This document shows, in pieces, positions 12,801-25,100 of a stretch of 64,000 nt of DNA (its first letter is position 1; the number at the start of each line of letters is the position of its first letter). The notes beneath the pieces were generated by a model. It saw only the letters and a list, made by a program, of their open reading frames with translations. It made no database searches and was not told where the DNA came from. A program made the translations under genes and the position numbers. The DNA lies in contig OY783195.1 of assembly GCA_963678675.1 (NCBI GenBank), forward strand, positions 4,908,001 to 4,972,000, read 5' to 3'. Origin of the DNA: Xiphydria camelus. Taxonomy: Eukaryota > Arthropoda > Insecta > Hymenoptera > Xiphydriidae.

Positions 12801-15787
12801 ATCGTCAGGATCCGTCAGAGAGACAAGTCCTGATCAAGATTCTCGATATAGACGATAACAAACCTCGATTTAAGAAGGAGAACGTCACGCTAGGAGTTAG
12901 ATTAAACGTACCGATCGATACCAGTCTCATCACACTGGAAGCTATCGATACCGATTCGGACGCTTTACCCATCAACTACAATATGGGACGTGTGTCCTTC
13001 ACTTCGCTGGTCGATACTTCCATGTCACAGCGAGATCTTTCCTCGCAGTTTTCCTTGAATCGCGAAACTGGTGAACTGAGAACAACGGCTTCGATGGCAG
13101 GGTATGCCGATGGCTACATGGAGATTCCAGTATCCGCTAATAATTCTGATATTCCTGGCAAGGAGACGAATATCACCGTCAGGGTTTTCCTCCTACGAGA
13201 TAGAGATATGCTCAAGTTTGTGTTCTCGAAACCACCGGTGGAAGTTAGGAAGACTTTGGAGAGTTTCGAAAATGCTGTCCAACAGGCTCTATCGTTACCC
13301 ATCACGGTGAATGTTTACGACACGCAATTCTATTCGAAGGAGGATAATTCCCTGGACTTCTCATCGACCAGTTCCTGCTTCCAAATGGTCGGTAAGGAGT
13401 CGTACGATTTGGACGAGATGAAGGCTCTACTAACAGATCCGAAGAACGAGGAACTGAGGAAGGTCTACAATAAATATCATGTGGATAAGGTGCAGCATTG
13501 CGCGGCTCTCGTCTCGAAAGCTGACGCTTCCATGACGCAAATGTGGGTACTCGCCATCGCCGTTCTCGTGGGAGTGGCTGCTATCATTTCCAGTTGTGCG
13601 CTATGCTGCATGCACGCGAAGTAAGTTCAGAAAGCGAGCGAGTGTATGATTGATGGAAGGTTGAGAAAATAATGCCATTATTTGCGATTTCTCGTAAATC
13701 GGAGTTATGGTGGAAAGTGAGTCATCCGTGATTGTCTCAAATAGAAAGAGTTCAACGAAGTATTAAAAAAAAATTGATTCGATTAATAACACAGTAAATC
13801 ACTAAATTGGGTATTGAAATCTGACTTCAGTTTATGTTTCGGGCTGGTCCACCATTAACAAAACTGATTTTGGTTTGGTTGTTGCTGCTCAGTTAAGCGT
13901 TTTTTTTTCAATTTTGTAGTTTTAGGAAATATGAAGAGAAAACGGTCATTATTAAATTTAAAAACAATGTTTTTTTTCACAAAATAGTTGTAGTGGGGGT
14001 TTTTAGGTATGAGGAATTTTATTTTTGCTAAAAATATCCGCCAGATGGCGCTACAGATAAGTTTCCTATAAACTTTACGTATTTTCGATGAAAGATCATG
14101 CTTGTTTTATATATTTTCATACATTTTCTTACTATTTCTGTTTTATTTGCTCCTTTTTTTGCAAATAATAAAAATTTTAAAAAAAGTTAAAAAATATTTT
14201 TAAAAGTTTTTATTATTTATTCTTAGTCGCTCTCGCTACTATAAATTACAGAGCGGGTTTCTTCTTCTTCGCCTTCAGCATCCTCCGCTTCTATTTCACT
14301 CTCCTCGTCTTAGTCCGTCAGATAGTGACAGATTCTGGGGTGCCCCATTTTCACATACAAGCCTCGAAGAGGGTTGAAAAGTACTTCGATTTTGAGTAGA
14401 ATGAAGGGAACATTTACGAATGGTCCCTGGGGATAACATATGCAAAATTAAATTTTTCTTAAGAAAAAAATAAAAGGTGTCTCTTGCCCATTTTTTCACG
14501 CAAGCCTTGTTCACTAAATGATTAATTAATAAAACCTGGCTTCGGAAAACCAAAGGCTTGAGTGTTGCAGGTGGCTAAAGGATTGAAATAAGGGCGTAAT
14601 CTTGTAAGGAAAAATCGAGATTCTCTGACCGATTTTCCCACACAAGCCTTTGATTTCCGAAGCCAGGTTTTATTAATTAATCATTTAGTGAACAAGGCTT
14701 GCGTGAAAAAATGGGCAAGAAGTACCTTTTATTTTTTTATTAAGAAAAATCGAATTTTCCATATGTTATCCCCAGGGACCATTCGTAAATTTCCCTTCAT
14801 TCTACTCAAAATCGAAGTACTTTTCAACCCTCTTCGAGGCTTGTATGCGAAAATGGGGCACCAGAATCTGTCATTATCTCACGGTCTATCTGTATCATAT
14901 GCGTCAGCATCACGTCTGAAAGTCCAGCATAGATCGGCGATCATAGAATTTAATTTCTTTCCTTGATAACGTGCTAAAAAATGTATGAAATATAAAAAAA
15001 AGACAACATTTATTACATTAATGTTATAAACCGTAAAAGCATTCTTTACCTTCAAAAGGCATGCACACTTGGTGAAATCTCTCACCCTGTTCATCACTTT
15101 CTGGTTTCGATATTCAAAATTTTATACTTTAAAAATGAGTAAATAAAACAAATAATGAGAAAATGTATGAAAATATATTAAACAAACACATGATCTTTCA
15201 TAGAAAATACGTAAAGTTTATAGGAAATTTATTTGTAGCACCCTCTGGCGGATGTTTTTAGCAAATATAAATATCAGAAATGAATTCCTCGTACCGAAAA
15301 ACCCCCACCACAACTATTTTGTGAAAAAAAAAATATTTTTTTTAAATTTAATAATGACCGTTTTCCCTTCATATTCCCTAAAAACTACAAAATTGAAAAA
15401 AATGCTTAATTGAGCAGCAACAACCAAACCAAAATCAGTTTTGTTAATGGTAAACCAGCCCGGAACATAAACTGAAGTCAGATTTTAATACCCTCTTCAT
15501 GACCCCCAAAATGACTTACAGTGTAATTGTCTAGGATTAAAAAATATCCCCTAAATAAAAAACTTTGTTTTCTTAACAGATACAAGAGGCAAGTCAAACA
15601 CGCTCGCCTGAGAGAACAACCGCGTCCTACGTTGAGCTACGTCTCCACGGGACCAGGAATGGTTAACGCGGAATCTCACACCACTCTGGGACCAGGAACC
15701 ATGGTGACCCTCGGTCCGCACGAAGGTCCTTACGAGTGGGGAGCGGATACCACGCTTTATCATCCTAGTACACTTTCGAGACCATGA
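6825..15787 (+). CDS. Cad74A/Cad87A-type cadherin, 13 coding exons, 1842 aa
   Basis: Single-pass calcium-dependent adhesion protein. Exons: 6825-7125, 7670-7941, 8062-8226, 8320-8758, 8856-9097, 9200-9724, 9827-10179, 10255-10469, 10551-11110, 11205-11513, 11597-11891, 11976-13620, 15580-15787; every junction is GT-AG and phase-consistent. The product begins with signal peptide MWPALLLLVTAWSCSIWGQ. About thirteen inter-repeat linkers are visible, including LDENDNPPVY, LLDANDHSPEF, LEDVNDNEPVF, ILDVNDNAPSF and ILDIDDNKPRF; three are degenerate (near VPGNQKPVF, YSDDNPIF, SNDGVPLF), implying loss of some calcium ligands. One transmembrane helix (MWVLAIAVLVGVAAIISSC) lies near residue 1747. The tail is only about 70 residues and no catenin-binding region is seen. 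Length, repeat number and short tail fit insect Cad74A, which I favour over its relative Cad87A, but this is family memory rather than a search. The start is the first ATG after the acceptor at 6814; an upstream noncoding exon is implied. A poly(A) signal follows at 16341. Confidence 0.9.
13809..15493. repeat. 1.7 kb fold-back (nested inverted repeat) element in last cadherin intron
   Basis: Outer arms at about 13809-14160 and 15130-15493 are reverse complements (edges GGGTATTGAAATCTGAC and GTCAGATTTTAATACCC). Inner arms at about 14325-14560 and 14645-14885 are also strongly complementary, with a loop of about 80 bases. The middle parts have diverged, and no target-site duplication is clear. 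A short acidic frame on the minus strand near 14243-14315, closed by stops on both sides, may be a relic of a coding sequence. It lies entirely within the 13621-15579 intron. Confidence 0.85.
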
Positions 15788-16340
15788 TTTAAGGCTCGTT
15801 ACAGTCCTCGACGAGATAATTTACGCCTCGGGGAAGTCCCCGAGTTGATGATATGTCGATCCTGATACGAATACTCAGTTTCTCATCTTTCTTCATCGTA
15901 CGCAGATGAAAGACGAGTGTCGACAATGTTCCGGTATTAAAATGATCAGAAATTGATGAAGTGACGCCGAAGCAGTCTTCCTATTTTGATCCCATGATAC
16001 GAACAGTAATGATAAATGGTGCTATAGTGTCTGAAAGTGGTTCGCGAGTTATGTGCGACGACTGTTAGTATTATTTAACTCTGTATAACTGCCCAAGGCA
16101 GTTTCAGTGTGATCGTGCACAATTCTCAATGCGATTCTTTTGTACAAATTCGATAGCTTTTACTAGGTACTCACTGATAAGGAGAACATATATATATATA
16201 TATGTCCTTATAAGGCCTTCGTTGAAAAACATGCAAAATGTAACAATATTAACGCCGTTGAAATTTATCGCGCGCAGAAGCGATAATATATATTATATAT
16301 CTTCATATCTCTTGTATTATACATTCTTGTATTTAAAGAA

Positions 16341-16346
16341 AATAAA
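16341..16346 (+). other. Cadherin poly(A) signal AATAAA
   Basis: Canonical AATAAA about 555 bases after the cadherin stop; 15788-16340 is the presumed 3' UTR. It converges on the minus-strand gene that ends at 17052, whose own candidate signal (TTTATT on the plus strand) is at 16852-16857. Confidence 0.7.
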
Positions 16347-17051
16347 ACTGTACATTTGACGATATTTATAGAAAAATCAACTTTCGTTGTGATTGTTAAA
16401 TTATTCCGAACATCGTACACAAATCGTGCTATAAATCTTTATTCTTATGCAGTAGCTAGGAGGAACCTCTTAACCTTTCCTTAAAACAGCTGTGTGATGC
16501 AATTTCGAGATTAATTAACAAAACTTATGCTTGAACGTTCGGCCTACCGATTTCTCGGTATGTCTTGCAGGAAAATGTCAAGGTGAGGTAAACGAATTGG
16601 CGTGGAATTTATAGCGTAGTTTAGTGGTAAACAGTCGAAATGTTGCACATCTTCCCTTTCCCATTTTCGCCGAAGTTTAAGGTTATCTTTACAATTAAAA
16701 AGTCTAGTAATACCAATAATGTTAAAAATATGCATACGAACGTGTTAAATACGTTTCTTGCGGAATTCCAAGATCGTTGAAGAGAGTGAATAAAATCACT
16801 TATATATTAGGTGTAAAACTCTGCTTCCGCTGTTTTTCCGAAATTCGAGGCTTTATTGTAAAAAAACTGGTTATACATTTATCATTCAAAGTGTTGTCCA
16901 TCGCTGGCCACTACTTTCTCCGATCTTTCGGGCAGCGTACGAATCTCGCGTTGAAAAAACTGGTCATCTTTTGAAGCGATCCATGAATCGAAAACGGAGG
17001 AAGCAAAGTTGTACACATATTACTTTAAATTCTCTTTTATGGAATTCTCAT

Positions 17052-20000
17052 TCAATCGGTAGCCATTAACCCATCGGCAAATTCTTGAAAACCATCGACA
17101 GTATCGATATCTTTCATTGAATTATTATGTCCATCTTCATTCACCTCACTGCTATTCATTAATGTAGTGGAATTTCCACAGTCGACGCAAATATTTGGAA
17201 TCGTTGCTGTAATAATTTCTTCAGGGTCGTATTCTGATTTATCATTGCCATCTTCGGTATTTTGAGATTTCTCCATATCTTTCTCTTGATCCGTCATTGC
17301 GTCCTCCGATTTGTTATCTTCGAAGTCCAGAAGATCAAGACCCCCGCCATCATCATCCATCGTAAATCCGTTTTCCTCTTCTTTCTTATCCAATTGACTC
17401 TCTTCGTAGCGCGAATTTCTATCCTGAAATTTCAACTCCTCGACCGCTGAGTGAACTGTAAGTTCCTTCGCAATGGAATCGAATGGCGACGTGATTTCCT
17501 CGACGAAACGATTCCGATCTTCAACTGGTATTGACTCAGACCGCTGAAGAATGTCTTGTCTGTATAAATAAAATTCAGTGCTACTGAAAAAAGGGGTACT
17601 CCTAGATATTTCCGCGAAAATCAAAATTTTTGTAGTCGAACTATTGACTACCCTATCTGACGTATTATTTCATACTGATTTGAGAAATTACTAAATATAA
17701 AATACTACAATATTTTCTCTCATGTCAAACGAAAAAAAAAATTGAATCGCGTGATCCTTGAGAATATCGGAGAAAATTAAATAGAATTTCCACCGTGAAG
17801 TTTGCATGTCGACTAGAAATTATAAGAACTCATGTTGGTGGGGAAAAAGTAATTATGGGAATTGCTGACCGCGAAAGCGTAATGATCCTTCAACGCACCG
17901 TTAACTCTGTGGTTAATATTTTAATTCGAGAACAAGTCGCGATTTCTTCCTCGGATAAATACTCGAATCTGCGCCTGTATATTGCGTTTCGTAGCGTGGA
18001 AGTTGATGACAATGACGAGGATTCGTGTACCGAGTCGAGCGTCACTAGTACACGGAAAAATAGTAAATGTTACCGTATTCAGTAGTAAAAAAGGTCCATA
18101 TAGCACTTTCCGGGATATTTATTCTACAGAACAATAAAATGTATTTAGTAATAATAAAATATATTGAATAACAGTAAAGTCCACTGAATTTACGGTAGAG
18201 TGTACTATTCTGTTGAGTAAATTTCCCGAAAAGTGTTATGTGGATCTTTTTTATTGCTGAATACGGTAAAATTTACCGTTTGAGTTTCTCCGTGTAGGTA
18301 CCCTCTTCAGTTCACAGTTTCGTGACCCGAAGCACCCGGACGTCCGTCTTTGATACTATATATAATTATTTTTGCAGCGTAAATTGAAAAAAAAAAAATA
18401 TTCGCACCATGACATCACACGTCGCGGTAAGCCTAAATATAATTAACTGCGAAATTTTAATCGAGTTGCCTTGAACGCGTGTTTACACGCAGCCGACCTC
18501 TTGAGTCTTTGTTTGCGCTTCAAGTGGGTGTGAAGCTACTCACACAAGGTACTTCGGTGAAAGTCCCGCACGGCTTCTCTTTGTTTTATTTTTCGATGAC
18601 GAGAATTTACATCGTAAGGCGCTATACCCCTCCTCCAGTGTAAACTATGTGTGTGTGCTACATATATGTACATAACGATTAATAAACAAAAATACCTGCT
18701 GAGTTTGTTCTTTTTCCTGGGATAAAGGTTCAGGTGAAATACCATTTGCTGTCTCTCTTCCTCATCCGTCAGACCTTGCTGACTTGGTATTGCGACTACC
18801 GGTATGGGCTGACCAGCTGACGCGTACAATTTTGATCCTCGATTATTATAAAGAGTCGGTCTTCTGGAGTCGTAGTCCTCGAAACCCGGAACCGCAGGCC
18901 TCGGCCTCGTCGATTTTTTCCCTTGATCGTTAGGCTCTGTTATTGGGTATATATCCAGCATCACACTGAAAGGTTTCGGTTTCCTCTTCTTCCCGAAATT
19001 CGTCGCGGTGTAAAGTCCTGCGTTGTCGTAAGGTTGTTCTGGATTTGAGGATTGTTGCTTATTGAAATAACTAGCTGGACGCGGCAATAAGGGATCGTAG
19101 TAAGGGTTGTATCTGTTGATTCCTGACGGTGAGAACCTGACGTTCGACGTTGCCAGGAGGTTCACATCCGCTGGATGCTTTGGTTTATACTGATAAAGCG
19201 GATCAGCATTAAAAGCGATCGAATATGGGGAATTCTCTTGCTCTTCGGATCTGTCGCTGTTTGACATCATTTCTCCCGTCTCGGGGTACAGGTCGTACTT
19301 CTTCGGGTTCACGTACACTCCCGCGAATTTAATACCTCGGTTAGGCGTCTCGGCGTCGTGCGTCAGATACTTGATAATGTCCTGGATATTTCTGGATGTC
19401 TGGGGATAACGATACTGCGACAGTTGGGGGTACCTTGGTCGTTTGAACGAGGTTGGATGAGGAGTTCGCAATTCAAAGTGAAAAGGAGCCGGGCGAGATT
19501 CTTCAGAGCTGAATTCTTCGTCGTAGAGGGGCTGCTTGTACCTATTATCATTTATTTTTTGTAAGTTCATTTGATTATATCGACTTCTACAAATGCGGTG
19601 TCCAGCGGTCAAAAAATTTTTTAAAAATCTAGGATTGTCCCTCGATGTTTATGAAAAAATCTAAATCGTTGAAATCGATCGCTCGACCGCCTTATGTATA
19701 TTTGTTATCATTTCTGGGAAAGTGACTCAATTTTCCTTTCAGATTTCGCTAGACACCGCGATAAAGTTAAATGGCTTCTAGAGTTACTTTTGCCTGACGC
19801 GATAAACCACAGCGTGGTTATCGAAGAGTTGTTTACTCTCAACGTTCTCCTCGTCCTCGCTTCCTGCCATAATTTTCCTTCGAAGCTTGAAATTGTTCAG
19901 ATTTTGACTCCTAAATTCCGGGTCGGATTTAGCCATCCTCTGAGTTCGAATTTCGGACGCCATTTGTTCCTCCTCGACATTTTCTTCTATTTGGTCTTCG

Positions 20001-21292
20001 GGGAGTAACTGCGGATCCTGATTCTCTTCGTCGTCGGACCGATCCTGCATCAGGATTATTTTCGTCGTATTTACGCCGACTTCCGGCAGGGACGTCGTGG
20101 GCGAGGTTTTCTTCGAGACGTTGCTCGATCTCTTGAGAGCATTTTGCAAAATGTAGATGTGCTTCGTCTCTTGATTCGCTTTGGCAGTGGATGAAGCGGC
20201 CGAGGTGAAGTCGTAAAGGAAGATTCCCGTCTGCCTCGAGAAAATTGGAAGCCACCAAAAGAATTATCGGGGAAAAGATGTTAGGTGCTTTCAAAAGCAC
20301 ATCGAGCCTCTTTGACTCATGAACTATATTGCTATTGAATCTGCTTCTGCCTCGCACCCAAGACGATTCGTGTCAGAACACAGTTAACTTCTCGTATGTG
20401 AAGAGCGTAGAAATCTCCTAGACACGCGTGCCGCTTGGCCCACCATGCGTGCAGAAGGCAAAGAGCATTTCAAAGACTATCGGAGGGAATGTTACTGCGA
20501 TCGTTCATATGGGGGAGTCTTGATCCTACGCTACTCTTTTATATTAATAATAAGGGAAAATGTGTAAAATTTATACAACGAAACAGTAAATAAATCAAGA
20601 AGTATCGTAATGGTATCCAAGTACTACGATTATCCCTGCATAATATATAATAATATAGTATAGAAGTATAATAAAGTGATTCACACGTGTGCATAATGAA
20701 AACTTGGAATTTCTCAGATATCACGATTAGTTCAAAAGTTGTACTACTTGCGTAACTCGTATGTTATCTCATTTATCGATCATGAGAAAAGTGATGTGAA
20801 AGTGAGATCATTTGGAAAGCTTCTCAGCGTGTACTCGCGTTAGCGAGGCGATTTCCTCCATTGTGAAGAACAGATACCGGTCTAATTGTAGATTGTAACG
20901 CAGGTGCGAGTAGCGGGGCTATTTATCCTTCAGCTAATTAAGAATCAACCGTGTTCTTTTTTATTAAGAAATTTAGTAAATTACGACAATATTTTGGTGA
21001 TGCAAACTTTTTAGAGGTCTTTTCAAAAAATTAAGAAATGTTGATGACACATTTCTATGGGGGGTTTAGGAGATTATCCAAATGTAAAAATAATAAGAAA
21101 ATTTATTACACACATTTGTAATGAAAAAAAGATTAGCAAACTTACCAAAATTATTGCTATCACAACCATTACACCAATAACATATTTCCTAACGGTAGGA
21201 CCATATCGATTCCTGTTATATCGATCACGCCTATCCGAGTAGAGCCCAAGCTCCGATGTACTAATCGCGGATCTTCGACCGGTCTCAAACAT
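17052..21292 (-). CDS. Signal-anchored protein of unknown function, 4 exons, 655 aa
   Basis: Coding segments on the minus strand: 21292-21146, 20230-19788, 19541-18696, 17583-17052. Phases agree at all three introns (0, 2, 2) and the donors read GTAAGT, GTAACT and GTATTT. The predicted start ATG gives a basic N-terminus of about 36 residues (MFETGRRSAISTSELG...). A membrane segment is then built across the first intron (YVIGVMVVIAIIL joined to TGIFLYDF), so the protein is probably type II, with the long remainder outside the cell. The ectodomain starts with an acidic, Glu/Asp/Gln-rich part. A Pro/Tyr-rich middle follows (for example KYDLYPETGE and YNPYYDPLLPRP). The tail is very acidic Ser/Asp/Glu, with one short Cys pair (NICVDCGN). 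I recognise no family. An in-frame upstream TTG exists, but the ATG sits correctly below a TATA box. The exon 1-2 junction is the least certain part. Confidence 0.72.
18051..18294. mobile_element. Palindromic MITE with TA target duplication
   Basis: The whole 244-base unit is nearly a perfect palindrome. The ends are CACGGAAAAATAG and the complement of CACGGAGAAACTC, and the next about 85 bases also pair. TA dinucleotides at 18049-18050 and 18295-18296 flank it, as for Tc1/mariner-type insertions. It lies in the last intron of the 655-residue protein gene. Confidence 0.8.
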
Positions 21293-21331
21293 TTCCTTTC
21301 GGAAATCTATGATGTACCTCAAAAGAAAATT

Positions 21332-21339
21332 CTTTTATA
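21332..21339 (-). promoter_or_regulatory. TATA box of the 655-aa gene
   Basis: TATAAAAG on the minus strand, about 47 bases upstream of the chosen ATG at 21292. A start site about 30 bases below it leaves a 5' UTR of roughly 15 bases and supports that ATG rather than the upstream TTG. Confidence 0.6.
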
Positions 21340-21340
21340 C

Positions 21341-22113
21341 TCGGATCAGTAAAACCATTTATCCGTTTATTCACTGAGCGATCGAGTTTGGGAACGACGC
21401 ACGATAAAATTTCACTTTAGCATTTTTCACTGGAGAACTTTAATAATCTTGACAAAAATTAATAGATATGTAAAAATGTTCTACAATAAAAGAAGAAGCA
21501 CATGACGTTCGATAAGCATTTTTCAACACTTTTAAATAAAAATTATCTATTATACCGAGCAGTTGGAACACTCGATGCTCCTCTTTCGATGCTTTAATCG
21601 TGATTAAACACACACCGCGTGTTTTCACCAGTGATCCTATCAGAGACGAAGAAATTTTCTTTGCTCGTGGGGGAGGCTCTCATTGTCCGTGGAAGGGGGA
21701 AAGCAGGGAGTAATGGGCTACTTGCTCACTGTAACAAAAGTCGAATCATGCACCGTGGAATACGAGACACGCTGAACATTCGCCTGTGCAGTACTAACGT
21801 TTGAAATACTTCTTACACGTGTGCAGGATATGGATTATGTCTTCGCCTTTATAAGATTAGCTCTACTACTTAGCTGACATTCCAAATAAAATAATAATTA
21901 TGAAATATTTATTCGTTATTTTTTACATGTATGTTACAGAGTGGTATAAAAAAATGCAGTTTTTTCACTTAATATTACTTGAACCTCATTCGAAGAAAGG
22001 TTGTTCCCTCGTATTTTCTCAGAAAATACTGTCTCTAACTGCGTAGATTCAACTTACGGCATCTCTTAAATCTCATGAAATGGCAGTACAGTTCACTATG
22101 AACTGATCACGCA
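21341..22113. other. Intergenic spacer between two minus-strand genes
   Basis: No gene seen. It carries a TTTATT (AATAAA on the minus strand) at 21907-21912, about 200 bases past the stop of the proline-rich gene, which is the likely poly(A) signal of that gene. Confidence 0.6.
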
Positions 22114-25100
22114 TTATCGCTTGCGAAGATCGAAAAATATATCCGGCTTTGGATACTCATATCCATCGAAGGGTCTTTCCGTGCTGGATGGCAGAGTTGG
22201 CGTTGGCCCTGGAGCTCCTGTCGGCGGAGGTGAGCTTGGAGTGCTGGGGGTTATACTGTACAGTGGAGTTGGATATGGCGGTGCGGCGACTGTTACGAAA
22301 GTTGGTCTTGGCGAAGATGGCGGAAGATAAGGGGGAGGTCTCGTGCTAGGCTTAGGTCCATCTATCGGTGGCAAGTACGTCGGGGGTTGAGTAGTGGGTC
22401 TAGATGAAGGAGGAGTGTACTTCGGAGTAGTATCAGTTATCAGTGGTCGTCTTGTCGTCGTTTGCGTTACCGGTGGAACGTATTCGGTAGTCGGTTGAGT
22501 AACTGGTGGTAAATACGGTGGTCTCGTCGGAGGCTGAGGGGGTGGAGGTACGTACGGAGGTCTCGTTGGCGTTTTAGGTGGCACGTATGGTGGCCTTGTC
22601 GGTGGTTGAGGAGGAGGTGGTGATGGCGGTACGTATGGAGGTCTTGTTGGTGGCTGAGGTGGAGACGGAGGTATATACGGAGGCCTTGTTGGCGGTTGAG
22701 GTGGAGGAGGAGGCACGTATGGTGGTCTTGTCGGCGGTTGAGGGGGAGGAGGTACGTACGGAGGTCTTGTCGGCGGTTGAGGGGGAGGAGGTACGTACGG
22801 AGGTCTTGTTGGCGGTTGAGGGGGAGGAGGTACGTACGGAGGTCTTGTTGGCGGTTGAGGGGGAGGGGGTAAGTACGGAGGTCTTGTTGGAGGTTGAGGG
22901 GGAGGAGGTACGTACGGAGGTCTTGTTGGCGGTTGAGGGGGAGGAGGTACGTACGGAGGTCTTGTCGGCGGTTGAGGGGGAGGAGGTACGTACGGAGGTC
23001 TTGTTGGCGGTTGAGGGGGAGGAGGTACGTACGGAGGTCTTGTTGGCGGTTGAGGGGGAGGGGGTAAGTACGGAGGTCTTGTTGGAGGTTGAGGGGGAGG
23101 AGGTACGTACGGAGGTCTTGTTGGCGGTTGAGGGGGAGGAGGTACGTATGGAGGTCTTGTTGGCGGTTGAGGGGGAGGAGGTACGTACGGAGGTCTTGTT
23201 GGCGGTTGAGGGGGAGGAGGTAAGTACGGAGGTTTTGTTGGCGGTTGAGGGGGAGGAGGTACGTACGGAGGTCTTGTTGGCGGTTGAGGGGGAGGAGGTA
23301 CGTACGGAGGCCTTGTTGGCGGTTTAGGTGGTACATACGGTGGCCTTGTCGGTGGCTGAGGAGGAGGAGACGGAGGTATGTACGGTGGCCTGGTCGGTGG
23401 CTTAGGTGGAGGAGGAGGTACGTACGGTGGTCTCGTCGGTGGCTGAGGTGGAGGAGGAGGTACGTACGGTGGTCTCGTCGGTGGCTGAGGTGGAGGAGGT
23501 ACGTACGGTGGTCTCGTCGGTGGCTGAGATGGAGGAGGTACGTACGGAGGCCTTGTCGGTGGTCGAGGTGGCGGAGGAGGAGGTACGTACGGCGGCCGTG
23601 TCGGCGGTTGAGGAGGAGGAGGTAAGTACGGAGGTGGTTTTGTCGAAGGTGGAGAAGGGGGTGGCGGTGGGAAGGTAAGAGGCTTCTTCGGTGTAGTGTA
23701 CGTGTAACCAGTGAATGGTGACTGGGGTCGTGGAGTCGTTGTTGGGAATGTTAATGGTTTTCCTGGAGTAGGGTAGCTGTACGACGGCCGAGATGGTGTC
23801 GATGGTATACGAGGAGGCGAAGGCGTTGGCGGAGTCTGTGTGGGATACGTTAGTGGTTTTCCTGGAGTAGGATAATTGTACGACGGCGGCGATGGTGTCG
23901 GTGGCCTTGGAGGTGCTGGAGGTGATGGTACTCGCGGAGGTGAAGGCGTTGGTGGTGCCGGTGTTGGATACGTTAATGGTTTTCCTGGAGTAGGATAGCT
24001 GTATGACGGCGGCGATGGTGTCGGTGGCCTTGGTGGTGCTGGAGGTGATGGTACCCGCGGAGGTGAAGGCGTTGGTGGCGCTGGTGTTGGATACGTTAGT
24101 GGCTTTTCCGGAGTAGGGTAGCTGTACGATGGCGGTGATGGTGTCGGCGGTCTTGGGGGTGCTGGTGGTGATGGTACCCGCGGAGGTGAAGGCGTCGGCG
24201 GTGCCGGTGTTGGATATGTCAGTGGTTTCTCCGGAGTAGGGTAGCTGTACGATGGAGGAGACGGTGTCGGTGGCCTTGGAGGTGGTGGAGGTGAAGGTAC
24301 CCGTGGAGGCGAAGGCGTCGGCGGCGCTGGTGTGGGATACGTTAGTGGTTTTTCCGGAGTAGGATAGCTATACGACGGTGGAGATGGCGTCGGCGGCTTC
24401 GGGGGTGGTGGTGGTGATGGTACCCGCGGAGGTGAAGGCGTTGGCGGTGCCGGTGTTGGATATGTTAGCGGTTTCTCCGGAGTAGGGTAGTTGTACGATG
24501 GCGGTGATGGTGTCGGCGGTCTTGGAGGTGCTGGTGGTGATGGTACCCGCGGAGGTGAAGGCGTTGGCGGTGCCGGTGTTGGATATGTTAGCGGTTTCTC
24601 CGGAGTAGGGTAGTTGTACGATGGCGGTGATGGTGTCGGCGGTCTTGGAGGTGCTGGTGGTGATGGTACCCGCGGAGGTGAAGGCGTCGGCGGTGCCGGT
24701 GTTGGATATGTTAACGGTTTCTCCGGAGTAGGGTAGCTGTACGATGGCGGTGATGGTGTCGGCGGTCTTGGGGGTGCTGGTGGTGATGGTACCCGCGGAG
24801 GTGAAGGCGTCGGCGGCGCCGGTGTTGGATACGTTAGTGGTTTCTCCGGAGTAGGATAGCTGTACGACGGCGGAGATGGTGTCGGCGGTTTTGGAGTTGG
24901 CCGAGATGGCGGTTCTCGCGGAGGTGAAGGTGTTGGTGGCGCTGGTGTTGGATACGTTTGTGGTTTCTCCGGAGTAGGGTAGCTGTATGTGAAAGAAGAT
25001 ATTCAATCGTCCAGCAATTTATACGCGATCAAACTTCAGATACAAACGCGCAATTGCGAGTGAAGAATGGAAAGGAACTTACCGAGGCGGTAGAGTGAAT

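Noticed and set aside
22578..23678. Long plus-strand and alternative minus-strand open frames across the proline repeat (up to 289 codons)
   Set aside because: The repeat period is a multiple of three and its codons give no stops in several frames. Only the Pro-rich minus frame connects to a signal peptide and spans the whole region.
24368..25006. 212-codon Thr/Ala-rich minus-strand frame
   Set aside because: It is a shadow of the 41-residue Pro-rich repeat; it has no splice link to the signal-peptide exon in phase.
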